A stretch of DNA of 40,381 nt from a bacterium (GTDB taxonomy: Bacteria > SM23-81 > DAOVCL01). The notes under the pieces are model-generated. The model had not been told where the DNA came from and searched no databases. It saw only the letters and a list, made by a program, of their open reading frames with translations. The first letter of the stretch is position 1; each line of letters opens with the position of its first letter. Positions 33,157-40,381 of the stretch are shown here, one piece after another. The stretch is taken from NCBI GenBank assembly GCA_029932675.1, contig JAOZPP010000023.1:1-40381 (forward strand), in the 5' to 3' direction. The position numbers were made by a program, and so were the translations under genes.

Positions 33157-33258
33157 CAATTCTGATAGAATCAGATCCTTTTGTCCTGCAGAATATAGCC
33201 ATTCGGATTCGTACTTCTTCAATTTTACCCCTATCTCTTATTTTCTGGGAGATACAAT

Positions 33259-33474
33259 ATGTATGAACGCATCTCCATAGATCCGAAAATTTGTCACGGT
33301 CAAGCATGTATTAAAGGTACCCGTATTCCTGTTCATCAGATTGTTCACATGCTGGCCAATGGAGACACAATTGATGATCTCCTCCAGGAATATCCTTCAC
33401 TGAGCAGAGAGGACATTTTGGCCTGCCTGGAGTATGCTGCGGCTCTTGCTGAAGAAGAGATTGTACCTATTTAA
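33259..33474 (+). CDS. DUF433-family antitoxin
   Basis: A 71-residue protein matching the whole DUF433 pattern: RISIDPKICHGQACIKGTRI, PVHQIVHMLANGDTIDDLL, and YPSLSREDILACLEYAAAL. DUF433 proteins carry a helix-turn-helix and usually act as antitoxin and repressor for an adjacent PIN-like (often DUF5615) toxin. GGGAGA precedes the ATG. A strong promoter is about 100 bases upstream. The expected full-length toxin is missing downstream; only a short fragment is seen at 33493, so the antitoxin is orphaned. Confidence 0.85.
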   Translation: MYERISIDPKICHGQACIKGTRIPVHQIVHMLANGDTIDDLLQEYPSLSREDILACLEYAAALAEEEIVPI

Positions 33475-33492
33475 CACTGAGCATGAACATCA

Positions 33493-33594
33493 ATGCAAGC
33501 AATCAGCCAGTTCAAAGCCCAAGAATGGGAAGGGATGATCGTTGTGATGCGAGATTCCATTCAGAGCATATGGCGAACTGGGGAAAGAAGGTAA
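33493..33594 (+). pseudogene. Probable C-terminal remnant of the toxin partner of DUF433
   Basis: A 33-codon frame reads MQAISQFKAQEWEGMIVVMR, DSIQSIWRTGERR and a stop. An amphipathic helix, then a hydrophobic strand (IVVMR) and a basic end resemble the last part of DUF5615/PIN-like toxins, and the position directly after the antitoxin fits. The N-terminal catalytic part is absent. Identification is tentative. Confidence 0.35.
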
Positions 33595-33870
33595 CTTCAT
33601 CGGGTAAGGAAATACCTTATCGAATTACCTCCCAGCTTCTCGAAATCCGGCATAGGTGGCCCCTTTAACCCCAGACGGTGACTTTACCTTTTTTAGACAA
33701 GATAAACAGGATGATCTGGATATCCTGTGAACCCTGTCAAAAAGTCCCGCTATAGGTGATTGGGGAACCTGTCCAAAAAAACTTCACCTATAATCCTCAA
33801 TGACCTCCTGAGCGAACTTCCGCAAGGTGATAACCTTATGAACTTTTTATCAATTTTCCACAAAAAAGTG
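33595..33870. other. Gene-free stretch with an ACAGGAT-type repeat
   Basis: TTTTTAGACAAGATAAACAG, GATGATCTGGATATCC and CCTGTGAACCCTGTC (33690-33738) belong to the ACAGGAT-iterated family also found at 18151. CTATAGGTGA and TCACCTATA (33749-33793) form a further inverted pair. No gene. Confidence 0.5.
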
Positions 33871-33899
33871 TTGACAAAAGGAGATTGATCCACTATATT
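33871..33899 (+). promoter_or_regulatory. Promoter of the riboswitch-controlled giant-protein transcript
   Basis: TTGACA, 17-base spacer, TATATT, giving a start near 33906, about 40 bases before the c-di-GMP riboswitch. The sequence GTTGACAAAAGGA and the TGATCC in the spacer are shared with the DUF433 promoter about 740 bases upstream. Confidence 0.7.
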
Positions 33900-33944
33900 A
33901 ACTGCAGAATAGATTATTTTTCTTCAACGATTTCGTGGTCCTTT

Positions 33945-34042
33945 GAAGGTTCTGATAAAGGTAAACCCCAAGTGATTGGGGGACACAAAGCTACGGGTCA
34001 TATCCGGAACTTGGATATATGACAGCCGGGCTGCCGAAGGGC
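33945..34042 (+). promoter_or_regulatory. c-di-GMP-I (GEMM) riboswitch
   Basis: The sequence follows the class-I c-di-GMP aptamer closely. AAAGGTAAACC leads into a hairpin CCCCAA-GTGA-TTGGGG whose loop is a GNRA tetraloop (33972-33975). Then come the conserved GGACACAAAGCTACGGG, a second hairpin GTCAT..ATCC / GGAT..ATGAC, and the receptor-side CAGCCGGGCTGCCGAAG. In known members the ligand sits at the junction between the two docked helices. It lies between a good promoter and the 1,888-aa protein gene. The 3' strand of the aptamer overlaps a terminator stem, which predicts that c-di-GMP binding prevents termination (an ON switch); that direction is inference. Confidence 0.88.
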
Positions 34043-34067
34043 CAATCTGAGGCAGGTCGGTTTTTTT
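34026..34067 (+). terminator. Riboswitch-linked intrinsic terminator
   Basis: CCGGGCTGCC (34026-34035) pairs with GGCAGGTCGG (34051-34060; one G-U, one G-G mismatch) followed by seven T. The 5' arm is part of the aptamer's CAGCCGGGCTGCC, so aptamer and terminator are mutually exclusive. Confidence 0.75.
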
Positions 34068-34085
34068 GTTTTCGGTACAATACAC

Positions 34086-34167
34086 TGAGTCTCCAGGTGA
34101 TCAAGTGATTTGATGAGGAGCCAAAGTGTGGAAACTACCCGGGCAGTAGACAATTGATCAAGACTCA
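34086..34167 (+). ncRNA. Second structured leader domain, class unknown
   Basis: TGAGTCT (34086-34092) pairs with AGACTCA (34161-34167), and after a five-base bulge (CCAGG) TGATCAA (34098-34104) pairs with TTGATCA (34154-34160). Inside, CTAC (34135-34138) pairs with GTAG (34146-34149). It lacks the GEMM consensus, so it is not simply a second identical aptamer. It may be an expression platform or a different ligand-binding element. Confidence 0.5.
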
Positions 34168-34218
34168 CACCATCAGTGGGGGTGGGTTTGCTGTGCAGGA
34201 TGTAGGGCCTGTAAGCCG

Positions 34219-34270
34219 AAGGCACAACCGAGCACCCATTTAAGGGCGGTGGGTACAGTTGTGCCTTTTT
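34219..34270 (+). terminator. Second leader terminator
   Basis: AAGGCACAAC pairs with GTTGTGCCTT, with ACCCA/TGGGT inside, followed by a run of T (34264-34270). It is 79 bases before the giant gene's ATG and would attenuate the transcript a second time. Confidence 0.75.
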
Positions 34271-34348
34271 GCTTAAAAATTCCATCGAGCTCAAGAAATT
34301 CACTGATATGTGGTGATTTATGCGTCTTCTCTTAAACAAGGGGGGAAA

Positions 34349-37300
34349 ATGAGAAGCGAGCATAGAAGTGCGTTCAAGATAGTTATTTTGCTATCTTGTA
34401 TTATGGTATTTACACCAATGGGTATTCTACATTCGATGGAGAGGATAAGTGAACCTAACATCTTGCCCCGAGAGGAAACAAGAAAAGCCGCTGAAATTCT
34501 ATGTCGTTCTGTTTATGGGGCCAAACAATTGTACGATACTGTAACATATTTTGATGTAGATGGAGAACGCTCTTGTGATGTATATATTTTCGCAAAGAAC
34601 AACCGGTGGTTAAGTCAAAAAGGGGCGCTTTTAGATTCTATCTATGACCATAGGCGAATCTTGTTTGCATATGTTGATTCAATTCGGAATATAGATGAAT
34701 ATATTGGAGATAAATCAAAGAGGCAAGATGAGCTGCGACATTATCGCCAGATGACAGATTACCATCTTAAGATGTCAACGCGTCCTCATGATTTTATTTC
34801 AATTTATACCTCTGCTTCCAGGAATCATAAGCCCGTATTGGAATATAGGAAAGGTTTACCGGAGAGTTATGTTATGAAATATGACATTGAGCAGATTTAT
34901 CTAGAAAGGAAAGGAGTTGTTCCTTCTAAGCTTGAATTTTACTACTTTGGACCAATCAGAACTTATGTTGCAGATGCAAATTCTGACAAGCACACATTAA
35001 TTAGTGTGGACAATCCCGACGTAGAGCTAACTAACAATGATATCGGGGACTTCAGATTTAATTATACGACTCTGGACTCATGCTATCTTCAAAACTTAGA
35101 TAAATCCTGGTCCAACATTGAATCAATGAGTATGCAGGAAGTTCTACAGAAAAACTATGGTTCTATCAAGAGTCCCCCTCATGTGATATCAAATGTCCCC
35201 TATTTCAGACAATTTGATTGGGAGAATATCTTTCCCAAATTGGGCTGTTGTGTGGTAATGGCAGTGGGAAGTGTTCTTGGTTATTATGACCAGAAAGGTT
35301 ACTGGAGTATTTGTCCTTTTGCCTCGCATACTGGGAATGAACCAAACTTTGCCAACTACTCGGATGGGGGATTCGAAAGCTTTAGTGGTGAGAACTATTT
35401 TGGTACCGACTGCGGTTGTGTTGTACATTTTGGGCCAGAAACCATGCTATATGAAATAGCCCAAGATGTGGGTTATGATTTCACCTCAGGACGAGGTCCT
35501 AGCATCAGCTGCACCGGATTTAACCAGTTACCGGGTTTACTTCGCAATTATACTAATGATCGGTTGGGGTTAGACTTTGATTACGATCAGAAGTGTTATT
35601 GGGGCGGAGCAAGTTATAATACAATCAAGGATAGTATTGATTATAGTAGCCCTATGTTGTTGTTGGTCACAAATTATTCCTGGACAAGTTCCGAAGGACC
35701 CTATCCCGACTATATAGGTCCCCACCTTGTCGCACTAATTGCTTATGATGAGAATCACTGGGTTGGAGGAGATGCCATTGGAGTATACGTAAATGGTGCT
35801 ACCATCTATGAAATAGTGTGGTGGGATTATGATCAGATTAGAAGCGACAATGACGAGTTAACTGTAGAAATAGGTCCTGGAGGTTCATGTGGCAGTTGGA
35901 TTGACCCCCCTGCGGCATATTCACCTTTGGGTGATGTTTCGGAAGGCATTATAAACTTCTCCTGGGAGGACGTGGATGCAGCGCTTTACAGGATTCAAGT
36001 GAGTAAATATTCTGATTTTTCAACATATTTAGACGGTTTAGATTTTTATTCAGATGAAACATCAGTAGACATACCTATGGATACACCGGGGACCTATTAT
36101 TGGAGAATTGCCCCTCAAAATAGCAGTGGGAACTGGTGTCATTTCGGAGCTACTAATCAATTCACCATAGTAAAATCAGAAATAGTCAATGACCCGGGAA
36201 ATGGAATTTGGTTAAGCAAAGATTACTGGCCTGATCATATCAATGAGTTTGAAAATATTTGCACTGAGTTACAATCTCATCGAATTCAACATATATACTT
36301 TGATATCGGGAATTTTGATAACGAAACCGGCATATTTGACGACGCTGAAGATTATTTACACCCTGCAAATTATGATAACCTCATGAGGTTAATACAAATC
36401 GCTCATAACTATGGGTTGGCTATGATTGCCACGGTAGGAGATGGTGATGAAAGCAATGGAGGATTAGAAGGTGGACTTGTGGATATTACCAATTCAACTA
36501 TTAGAGATTCTGTAAGAGATATTTGCATCGATTTAATCGATTCCTACCATTTTGATGGAGTTCAACTCGATCTGGAACCAATCCCATCGATCAATCATAA
36601 TCCTTCAGTATATATATCATTTTTGACGCTATTAGACGACATAAACCAACAATGGTATCATAAGAACGTGCTCTCAGTAGTAACCCCAAAATGGGGAAGT
36701 TCCTCTTTATGGTGGTGGGATGAAGACAGTTATGCCTCCCTTGTTATGACATTATCAGATTTCCCAATTGCTCAGATAACCCCGATGGAATATGACTATG
36801 GGTATAGTGGCCCTGACAGTTTTATGCTTAAGGTGACTGAGATGACGGAAACACTCCTGGATCTAACCTATGGATATCCAAACATTAGGGTGAATATAGG
36901 CCTGCCTTGTTATGAAACATCACTTTACCACGACGATACCGTTGAGAATCTATTCTTCGGACTTAGTGCTGTGTGGTCGGCAGATAACCTTGCGCAGAGT
37001 AACTTCGAAGGGGAGAGTATATTTAGATATGAGTATGTCCACAGCGGTGCTCTTTCTTGCGGCTGGGATGAGTGGGATGAGTTACGTTATGACGATATTA
37101 GGGGAGGTTTAAAATGGCTTGAATATCAACAGGATACGGATGGTTCTTGGTCGGACAATGTGGGAACAACCGCCCTGGCGGCATTGGCTTTTCTGAATTA
37201 CGGGTATAGGGAAGAAGAGTCCGAACCCGTTGAGAAAGCCATTAGATATATTCTTTCAAATGTCCAGGAAGATAGCTCAATTTACAGTGCTGGCACTCCA

Positions 37301-40015
37301 ACTTATGAAACAGCCTTAGCAGTATTAGCTCTATTTGCTACGGAGAATGCGCAGTACAATGAGATTATAGTCAATGCGAGAAACTGGTTAGTGAGATCTC
37401 AATGGGATGTGAACTGTCTTTGGGGAAGTATTGATCCAGACAATTGGTTATATGGAGGATTTGGTTATGGTGATCCAGGCGAGTGGGCGGATTTATCTAA
37501 TACACAGTTTGCCTTGATGGCCTTAAGTCCTAAGAAACCACCTGATATTCCGGAAGTCGCACCTGAAGTCTGGACTAAGGCAAGAGTTTTCATAGGGCGT
37601 TGCCAAAATGATCCGGATTATAACGATCGGCCCTGGGCTCACGACAGTAGCCAATCTTCCTATGATGACGGTGGGTTGGTGTACACTCCTGGAGGTGGCA
37701 CGTCATACGGTAGTATGACTGCTGCCGGAATCTGGAGTTATCGGCTTTCTGGGGTTCAAGTCACGGATGAGAGGGTGAGACACGCCTTGGAATGGATGGA
37801 ATCATATGAAGACTGTTCTTTTGATGATAATCCTAATGAAGGGTCAAGCTGGCTATATTATTACTATATGACCATAGCAAAGGCTTTGGTCATGTGTCAA
37901 GTGAGCCAACTTAACGGTCACGACTGGTATTCAGCTTTGAGCAATAGGATTCTGGCTCTGCAATTGAATGACGGTCATTGGGAGGGCTCCTATACTTCTG
38001 AGACCACTACCGCTTTTGCACTGTTAGCCCTTGAAACAAAGGTTCCGCCGCCGGGAGATCTATGGATGAGTATCATATTGGAATCACTGGTTCCCGATTC
38101 TGAGAGAATGTTAGATCCTTGTGCTGATTTACATGTATACGACCCCGAGAACAGGCATTTAGGAATGAACTATGAAACCGGACAGATGGATACTTTAATA
38201 CCGGGAGCAACCCTGACTATTGATCAGGATGGTCGACAAATCGCCGTTTTTAAGGACATTGAAAAGGGAACTTACCATGTGGAGGTGATCGGATTGGACA
38301 GTTGCAATTATTCAGTTACCTTTCAGAGTCATAGAGACACATTCACAACTTCTTCGGAGACTTTTGAAGATAATATTACACCTGGTGAAACAGCAGCAAC
38401 TGATGCAATTGTTTCCTCAATATTTGGTAGTCTGGATATTAATGTGGAACCACCCAGACCAATTCCTGGCGGATTGATGGCTTTGTCTAGGAATGAGTCT
38501 ATAACGCTGCAGTGGAACGCAGTAGATGATGCGCTTGGTTATAAATTATACTACGACAGAGATGAGTCGGGTCCGCCTTATACCGGAACCGGGGCCAATC
38601 AGGGGCCTTCTCCAATAGATGTCGGGAATGTTACGAGCTATGAACTAACCGGGATAACCAATTATGCCACCTACTATATCTGCATTACAGCGTATGATAG
38701 CTTCGGTAACCAGACAAGTTATTCTGCGGAGGTTCTGTGTATACCTGGATTTACACCATTTGATGTTTGGATTACCTCTGAGGACATTATTATCTCCCCT
38801 GAGAGTGTTTATCCAAACAACTGGATGGACCTTGCTGCTATTGTCCATTGTGATTCAGCTTCTCTGCCCGTCGACAGCGTGGAAGTCTATTTTTACGACG
38901 GGAAACCAGATTCCGGCGGAATTCAGATCGGCGATGTACAAATGGTCTACGGTCTTACTCCCACTACCCCTGAGACCGTTCAGATAGCTTGGGTCTTTCC
39001 TGATACAACTTGCCACTACCTATACGTGAGAATTGATCCAAACAATCAACTTGAGGAATGGGATAAAGAGAACAACCAAGCTTGCCTGCTCATTCTGCCC
39101 ACTGTGCCAGCTATCGTTGAGCTGATTCCAGATACCCTCGGTCTGACTCCCGGCCTTCCTCCAGTTGAATGCTACATCGAGCTTCCGAATGATTACAAGT
39201 TGGAGGGCATTGATGAGGTTACCCTAAGCGGATGTACAGACGAATACTTAGAACCCTATCCCGACCCTTGGCAGATCGGTGACTATGATGGCGACGGAAG
39301 ACCAGATCTCATGGTACCATTTGATCAGCTAGCTGCCTTGAGGATAGTTGATCCTTATCACTGTGGCGTGGCTACTGTGAGGGGTTCTGTGTCCGGCCTC
39401 CCACCCTATGAAGAATTTACTTTGGGTTTCGAGGGAAGGGATACGCTCCAGGCCGAAAGCCTCGGCGGATGCATCTGTGGCGTGGTGAGCAGGGTTGATA
39501 ACCAAGAACCGATTTCAGGGGTTATGGTCCAGATCCTCAAAGACACACTGATAGTGGGGGACGACACCACCACTGGCGATGGCTATTATAGCGTCACCTA
39601 TGTTCTTCCGGGCAGCTATGAGGTCTTGGCCTCAAAGGAGGGTTATGACAGTTTGAGCGCACTCGGGGTGGAGAGTATAGAGGCCGAAACTACTGTAGTC
39701 AACTTTCAGCTTTCTGGATTTAAACCTGGGGAAAGAGAGGTAAGGATTCCAAAAATCTTCAGCTTAAGTCAGAACTACCCCAACCCCTTTAATCCTATCA
39801 CCGAGGTCAAGTATGCTTTACCGAGGGATTGTTGGGTGACGTTGGAGGTCTACAATATCTTAGGTCAGCGGGTGGCAACTCTGGTGGAAAAAAGTCAGAG
39901 AGCCGGCTACAAAATCGCGAAGTGGGATGCAAGCTCCTTCTCCAGCGGGATCTACTTCTATCGGATTCAGGCTGGGGACTTCGTGCAGACCAGGAAAATG
40001 ATTCTATTGAAATAG
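34349..40015 (+). CDS. Giant multidomain T9SS-secreted protein: C39-like peptidase, GH18-like barrel, alpha/alpha toroid
   Basis: 1,888 residues from the ATG behind AAGGGGGGAAA, with a signal peptide (AFKIVILLSCIMVFTPMG). Residues about 280-507 resemble a C39-like cysteine peptidase (catalytic Cys in KLGCCVVMAVGSVLGYYD, C300/C301; His459 in GPHLVALIAYD). About 519-607 is Fn3-like. About 614-910 resembles a GH18-type TIM barrel (FDGVQLDLEP; D736, D741, E743 present, Gln739 replacing the middle Asp). About 911-1230 is an alpha/alpha toroid with prenyltransferase/cyclase-type repeats (QQDTDGSWSDNVGTTALAAL, QLNDGHWEGSYTSETTTAFA). Then Fn3 (1369-1465), CARDB-like (1470-1583), a carboxypeptidase-regulatory-like domain (1704-1790) and the T9SS signal (1801-1888; QNYPNPFNPIT). 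Codon use is more AT-rich than its neighbours. Substrate unknown; polymer or cell-wall degradation is possible. Confidence 0.85.
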   Translation: MRSEHRSAFKIVILLSCIMVFTPMGILHSMERISEPNILPREETRKAAEILCRSVYGAKQLYDTVTYFDVDGERSCDVYIFAKNNRWLSQKGALLDSIYDHRRILFAYVDSIRNIDEYIGDKSKRQDELRHYRQMTDYHLKMSTRPHDFISIYTSASRNHKPVLEYRKGLPESYVMKYDIEQIYLERKGVVPSKLEFYYFGPIRTYVADANSDKHTLISVDNPDVELTNNDIGDFRFNYTTLDSCYLQNLDKSWSNIESMSMQEVLQKNYGSIKSPPHVISNVPYFRQFDWENIFPKLGCCVVMAVGSVLGYYDQKGYWSICPFASHTGNEPNFANYSDGGFESFSGENYFGTDCGCVVHFGPETMLYEIAQDVGYDFTSGRGPSISCTGFNQLPGLLRNYTNDRLGLDFDYDQKCYWGGASYNTIKDSIDYSSPMLLLVTNYSWTSSEGPYPDYIGPHLVALIAYDENHWVGGDAIGVYVNGATIYEIVWWDYDQIRSDNDELTVEIGPGGSCGSWIDPPAAYSPLGDVSEGIINFSWEDVDAALYRIQVSKYSDFSTYLDGLDFYSDETSVDIPMDTPGTYYWRIAPQNSSGNWCHFGATNQFTIVKSEIVNDPGNGIWLSKDYWPDHINEFENICTELQSHRIQHIYFDIGNFDNETGIFDDAEDYLHPANYDNLMRLIQIAHNYGLAMIATVGDGDESNGGLEGGLVDITNSTIRDSVRDICIDLIDSYHFDGVQLDLEPIPSINHNPSVYISFLTLLDDINQQWYHKNVLSVVTPKWGSSSLWWWDEDSYASLVMTLSDFPIAQITPMEYDYGYSGPDSFMLKVTEMTETLLDLTYGYPNIRVNIGLPCYETSLYHDDTVENLFFGLSAVWSADNLAQSNFEGESIFRYEYVHSGALSCGWDEWDELRYDDIRGGLKWLEYQQDTDGSWSDNVGTTALAALAFLNYGYREEESEPVEKAIRYILSNVQEDSSIYSAGTPTYETALAVLALFATENAQYNEIIVNARNWLVRSQWDVNCLWGSIDPDNWLYGGFGYGDPGEWADLSNTQFALMALSPKKPPDIPEVAPEVWTKARVFIGRCQNDPDYNDRPWAHDSSQSSYDDGGLVYTPGGGTSYGSMTAAGIWSYRLSGVQVTDERVRHALEWMESYEDCSFDDNPNEGSSWLYYYYMTIAKALVMCQVSQLNGHDWYSALSNRILALQLNDGHWEGSYTSETTTAFALLALETKVPPPGDLWMSIILESLVPDSERMLDPCADLHVYDPENRHLGMNYETGQMDTLIPGATLTIDQDGRQIAVFKDIEKGTYHVEVIGLDSCNYSVTFQSHRDTFTTSSETFEDNITPGETAATDAIVSSIFGSLDINVEPPRPIPGGLMALSRNESITLQWNAVDDALGYKLYYDRDESGPPYTGTGANQGPSPIDVGNVTSYELTGITNYATYYICITAYDSFGNQTSYSAEVLCIPGFTPFDVWITSEDIIISPESVYPNNWMDLAAIVHCDSASLPVDSVEVYFYDGKPDSGGIQIGDVQMVYGLTPTTPETVQIAWVFPDTTCHYLYVRIDPNNQLEEWDKENNQACLLILPTVPAIVELIPDTLGLTPGLPPVECYIELPNDYKLEGIDEVTLSGCTDEYLEPYPDPWQIGDYDGDGRPDLMVPFDQLAALRIVDPYHCGVATVRGSVSGLPPYEEFTLGFEGRDTLQAESLGGCICGVVSRVDNQEPISGVMVQILKDTLIVGDDTTTGDGYYSVTYVLPGSYEVLASKEGYDSLSALGVESIEAETTVVNFQLSGFKPGEREVRIPKIFSLSQNYPNPFNPITEVKYALPRDCWVTLEVYNILGQRVATLVEKSQRAGYKIAKWDASSFSSGIYFYRIQAGDFVQTRKMILLK

Positions 40016-40041
40016 GCCCGTTTCCTCAAGCAGGCAAACCT

Positions 40042-40076
40042 AAAAAGGGAGGAGAGAATATCTCTTCCCTTTTTTA
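40042..40076 (+). terminator. Rho-independent terminator of the giant gene
   Basis: AAAAAGGGA...AGAGA pairs with TCTCT...TCCCTTTTTT around ATA (two bulged G), 27 bases after the stop codon. Confidence 0.85.
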
Positions 40077-40381
40077 TCCCCAGGCCGGAAATTTTGTCTA
40101 TCGGTGCCGTCATGGCGGGAGCCCTGACCGCATAAGGAATTTTTCACAAAAGGCAGATGATAGAAAATGCGAGGGTGAATATAAAGGGAATGAGAGACGA
40201 TATTTTTAATAAAATATGGGGGTTTGTCCCTACATTTCACTCACCAAAAGGCCTTCAACCTCCATTGACAACACCTCATAAGAATTCCCTCCTGTTTCAA
40301 AAAACCTACATCGCAAATAGCCCATTATGGTACTGGGAAGGCAGATGGTAACCAGGGTGGGGGGGGCGGGGGTCCAAGGGA
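40077..40381. other. Gene-free right edge
   Basis: Short ORFs here (for example 40157-40351) have no ribosome-binding site, signal or family pattern. The only resemblance noted is GTCCCTACA, also present near 764. Nothing further can be supported. Confidence 0.5.

Noticed and set aside
34086-34167. Second tandem c-di-GMP-I aptamer
   Set aside because: Lacks the conserved AAAGC-N-ACGGG core and GNRA hairpin, so it is listed only as an unclassified structure.
40157-40351. 64-codon frame at the right edge
   Set aside because: No ribosome-binding site, domain or signal peptide.

Overview
The window reads as a chromosome segment from an uncultured, probably anaerobic bacterium of the FCB superphylum (a KSB1-, Zixibacteria- or Latescibacteria-like lineage; exact phylum not decidable here). 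Three intact proteins and one edge fragment end in a type IX secretion (T9SS) type-A sorting domain (NYPNPFNP...VYNILGQ...SGIYF.R...KM.L), SecA carries a long insertion in its motor region and a C-terminal SEC-C zinc motif, and a giant double 2-hydroxyacyl-CoA dehydratase activase fits an anaerobe. No rRNA, tRNA or CRISPR array was seen.

Layout. 1-3.4 kb: T9SS cell-surface genes (an edge fragment, a relic tail, and an intact SBBP beta-propeller protein) separated by hairpin elements and low-complexity repeats. 3.5-6.3 kb: a toxin-antitoxin island with a ParE-type toxin cut off by a repeat, an array of direct repeats, and an intact MNT/HepT pair on the minus strand. 6.6-16.3 kb: a phosphate-acquisition block: porin, pstS, a T9SS OB-fold protein, then after a strongly structured intergenic RNA candidate a STAS protein, a damaged SpoIIE/RsbU phosphatase, a PHP phosphoesterase, pstC, pstA, pstB and phoU. 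From the phosphatase to pstB neighbouring genes overlap, so signalling genes and transporter look translationally coupled. 16.3-19.1 kb: repeats plus a minus-strand RHH (nonsense-mutated)/UPF0175/DUF3368-PIN toxin-antitoxin operon. 19.1-24.1 kb: a minus-strand partner-switching operon (STAS, GAF-GAF-SpoIIE phosphatase, RsbW-like kinase, membrane-GAF-SpoIIE phosphatase). 24.4-31.9 kb: secA, a 59-aa gene and the activase, all minus. 32.1-33.6 kb: an orphan PD-(D/E)XK-like protein and a DUF433 antitoxin with a toxin remnant. 33.9-40.0 kb: a promoter, a c-di-GMP-I riboswitch with overlapping terminator, a second structured leader domain, and a 1,888-aa secreted protein (C39-like peptidase, GH18-like barrel, alpha/alpha toroid, Fn3/CARDB-like domains, T9SS signal).

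How it may work together. The phosphate block combines outer-membrane passage, periplasmic capture and ABC import with a STAS/PP2C/PHP signalling set; it has no switch kinase, and the nearest RsbW-like kinase is in the second partner-switching operon about 5 kb downstream of phoU, so cross-talk is plausible (inference). The riboswitch suggests that the giant secreted protein is controlled by c-di-GMP. The intergenic DNA is unusually rich in dispersed repeats (about 465 bp, 153 bp, 157 bp, 101 bp and several hairpin families), and several of them abut or interrupt genes.
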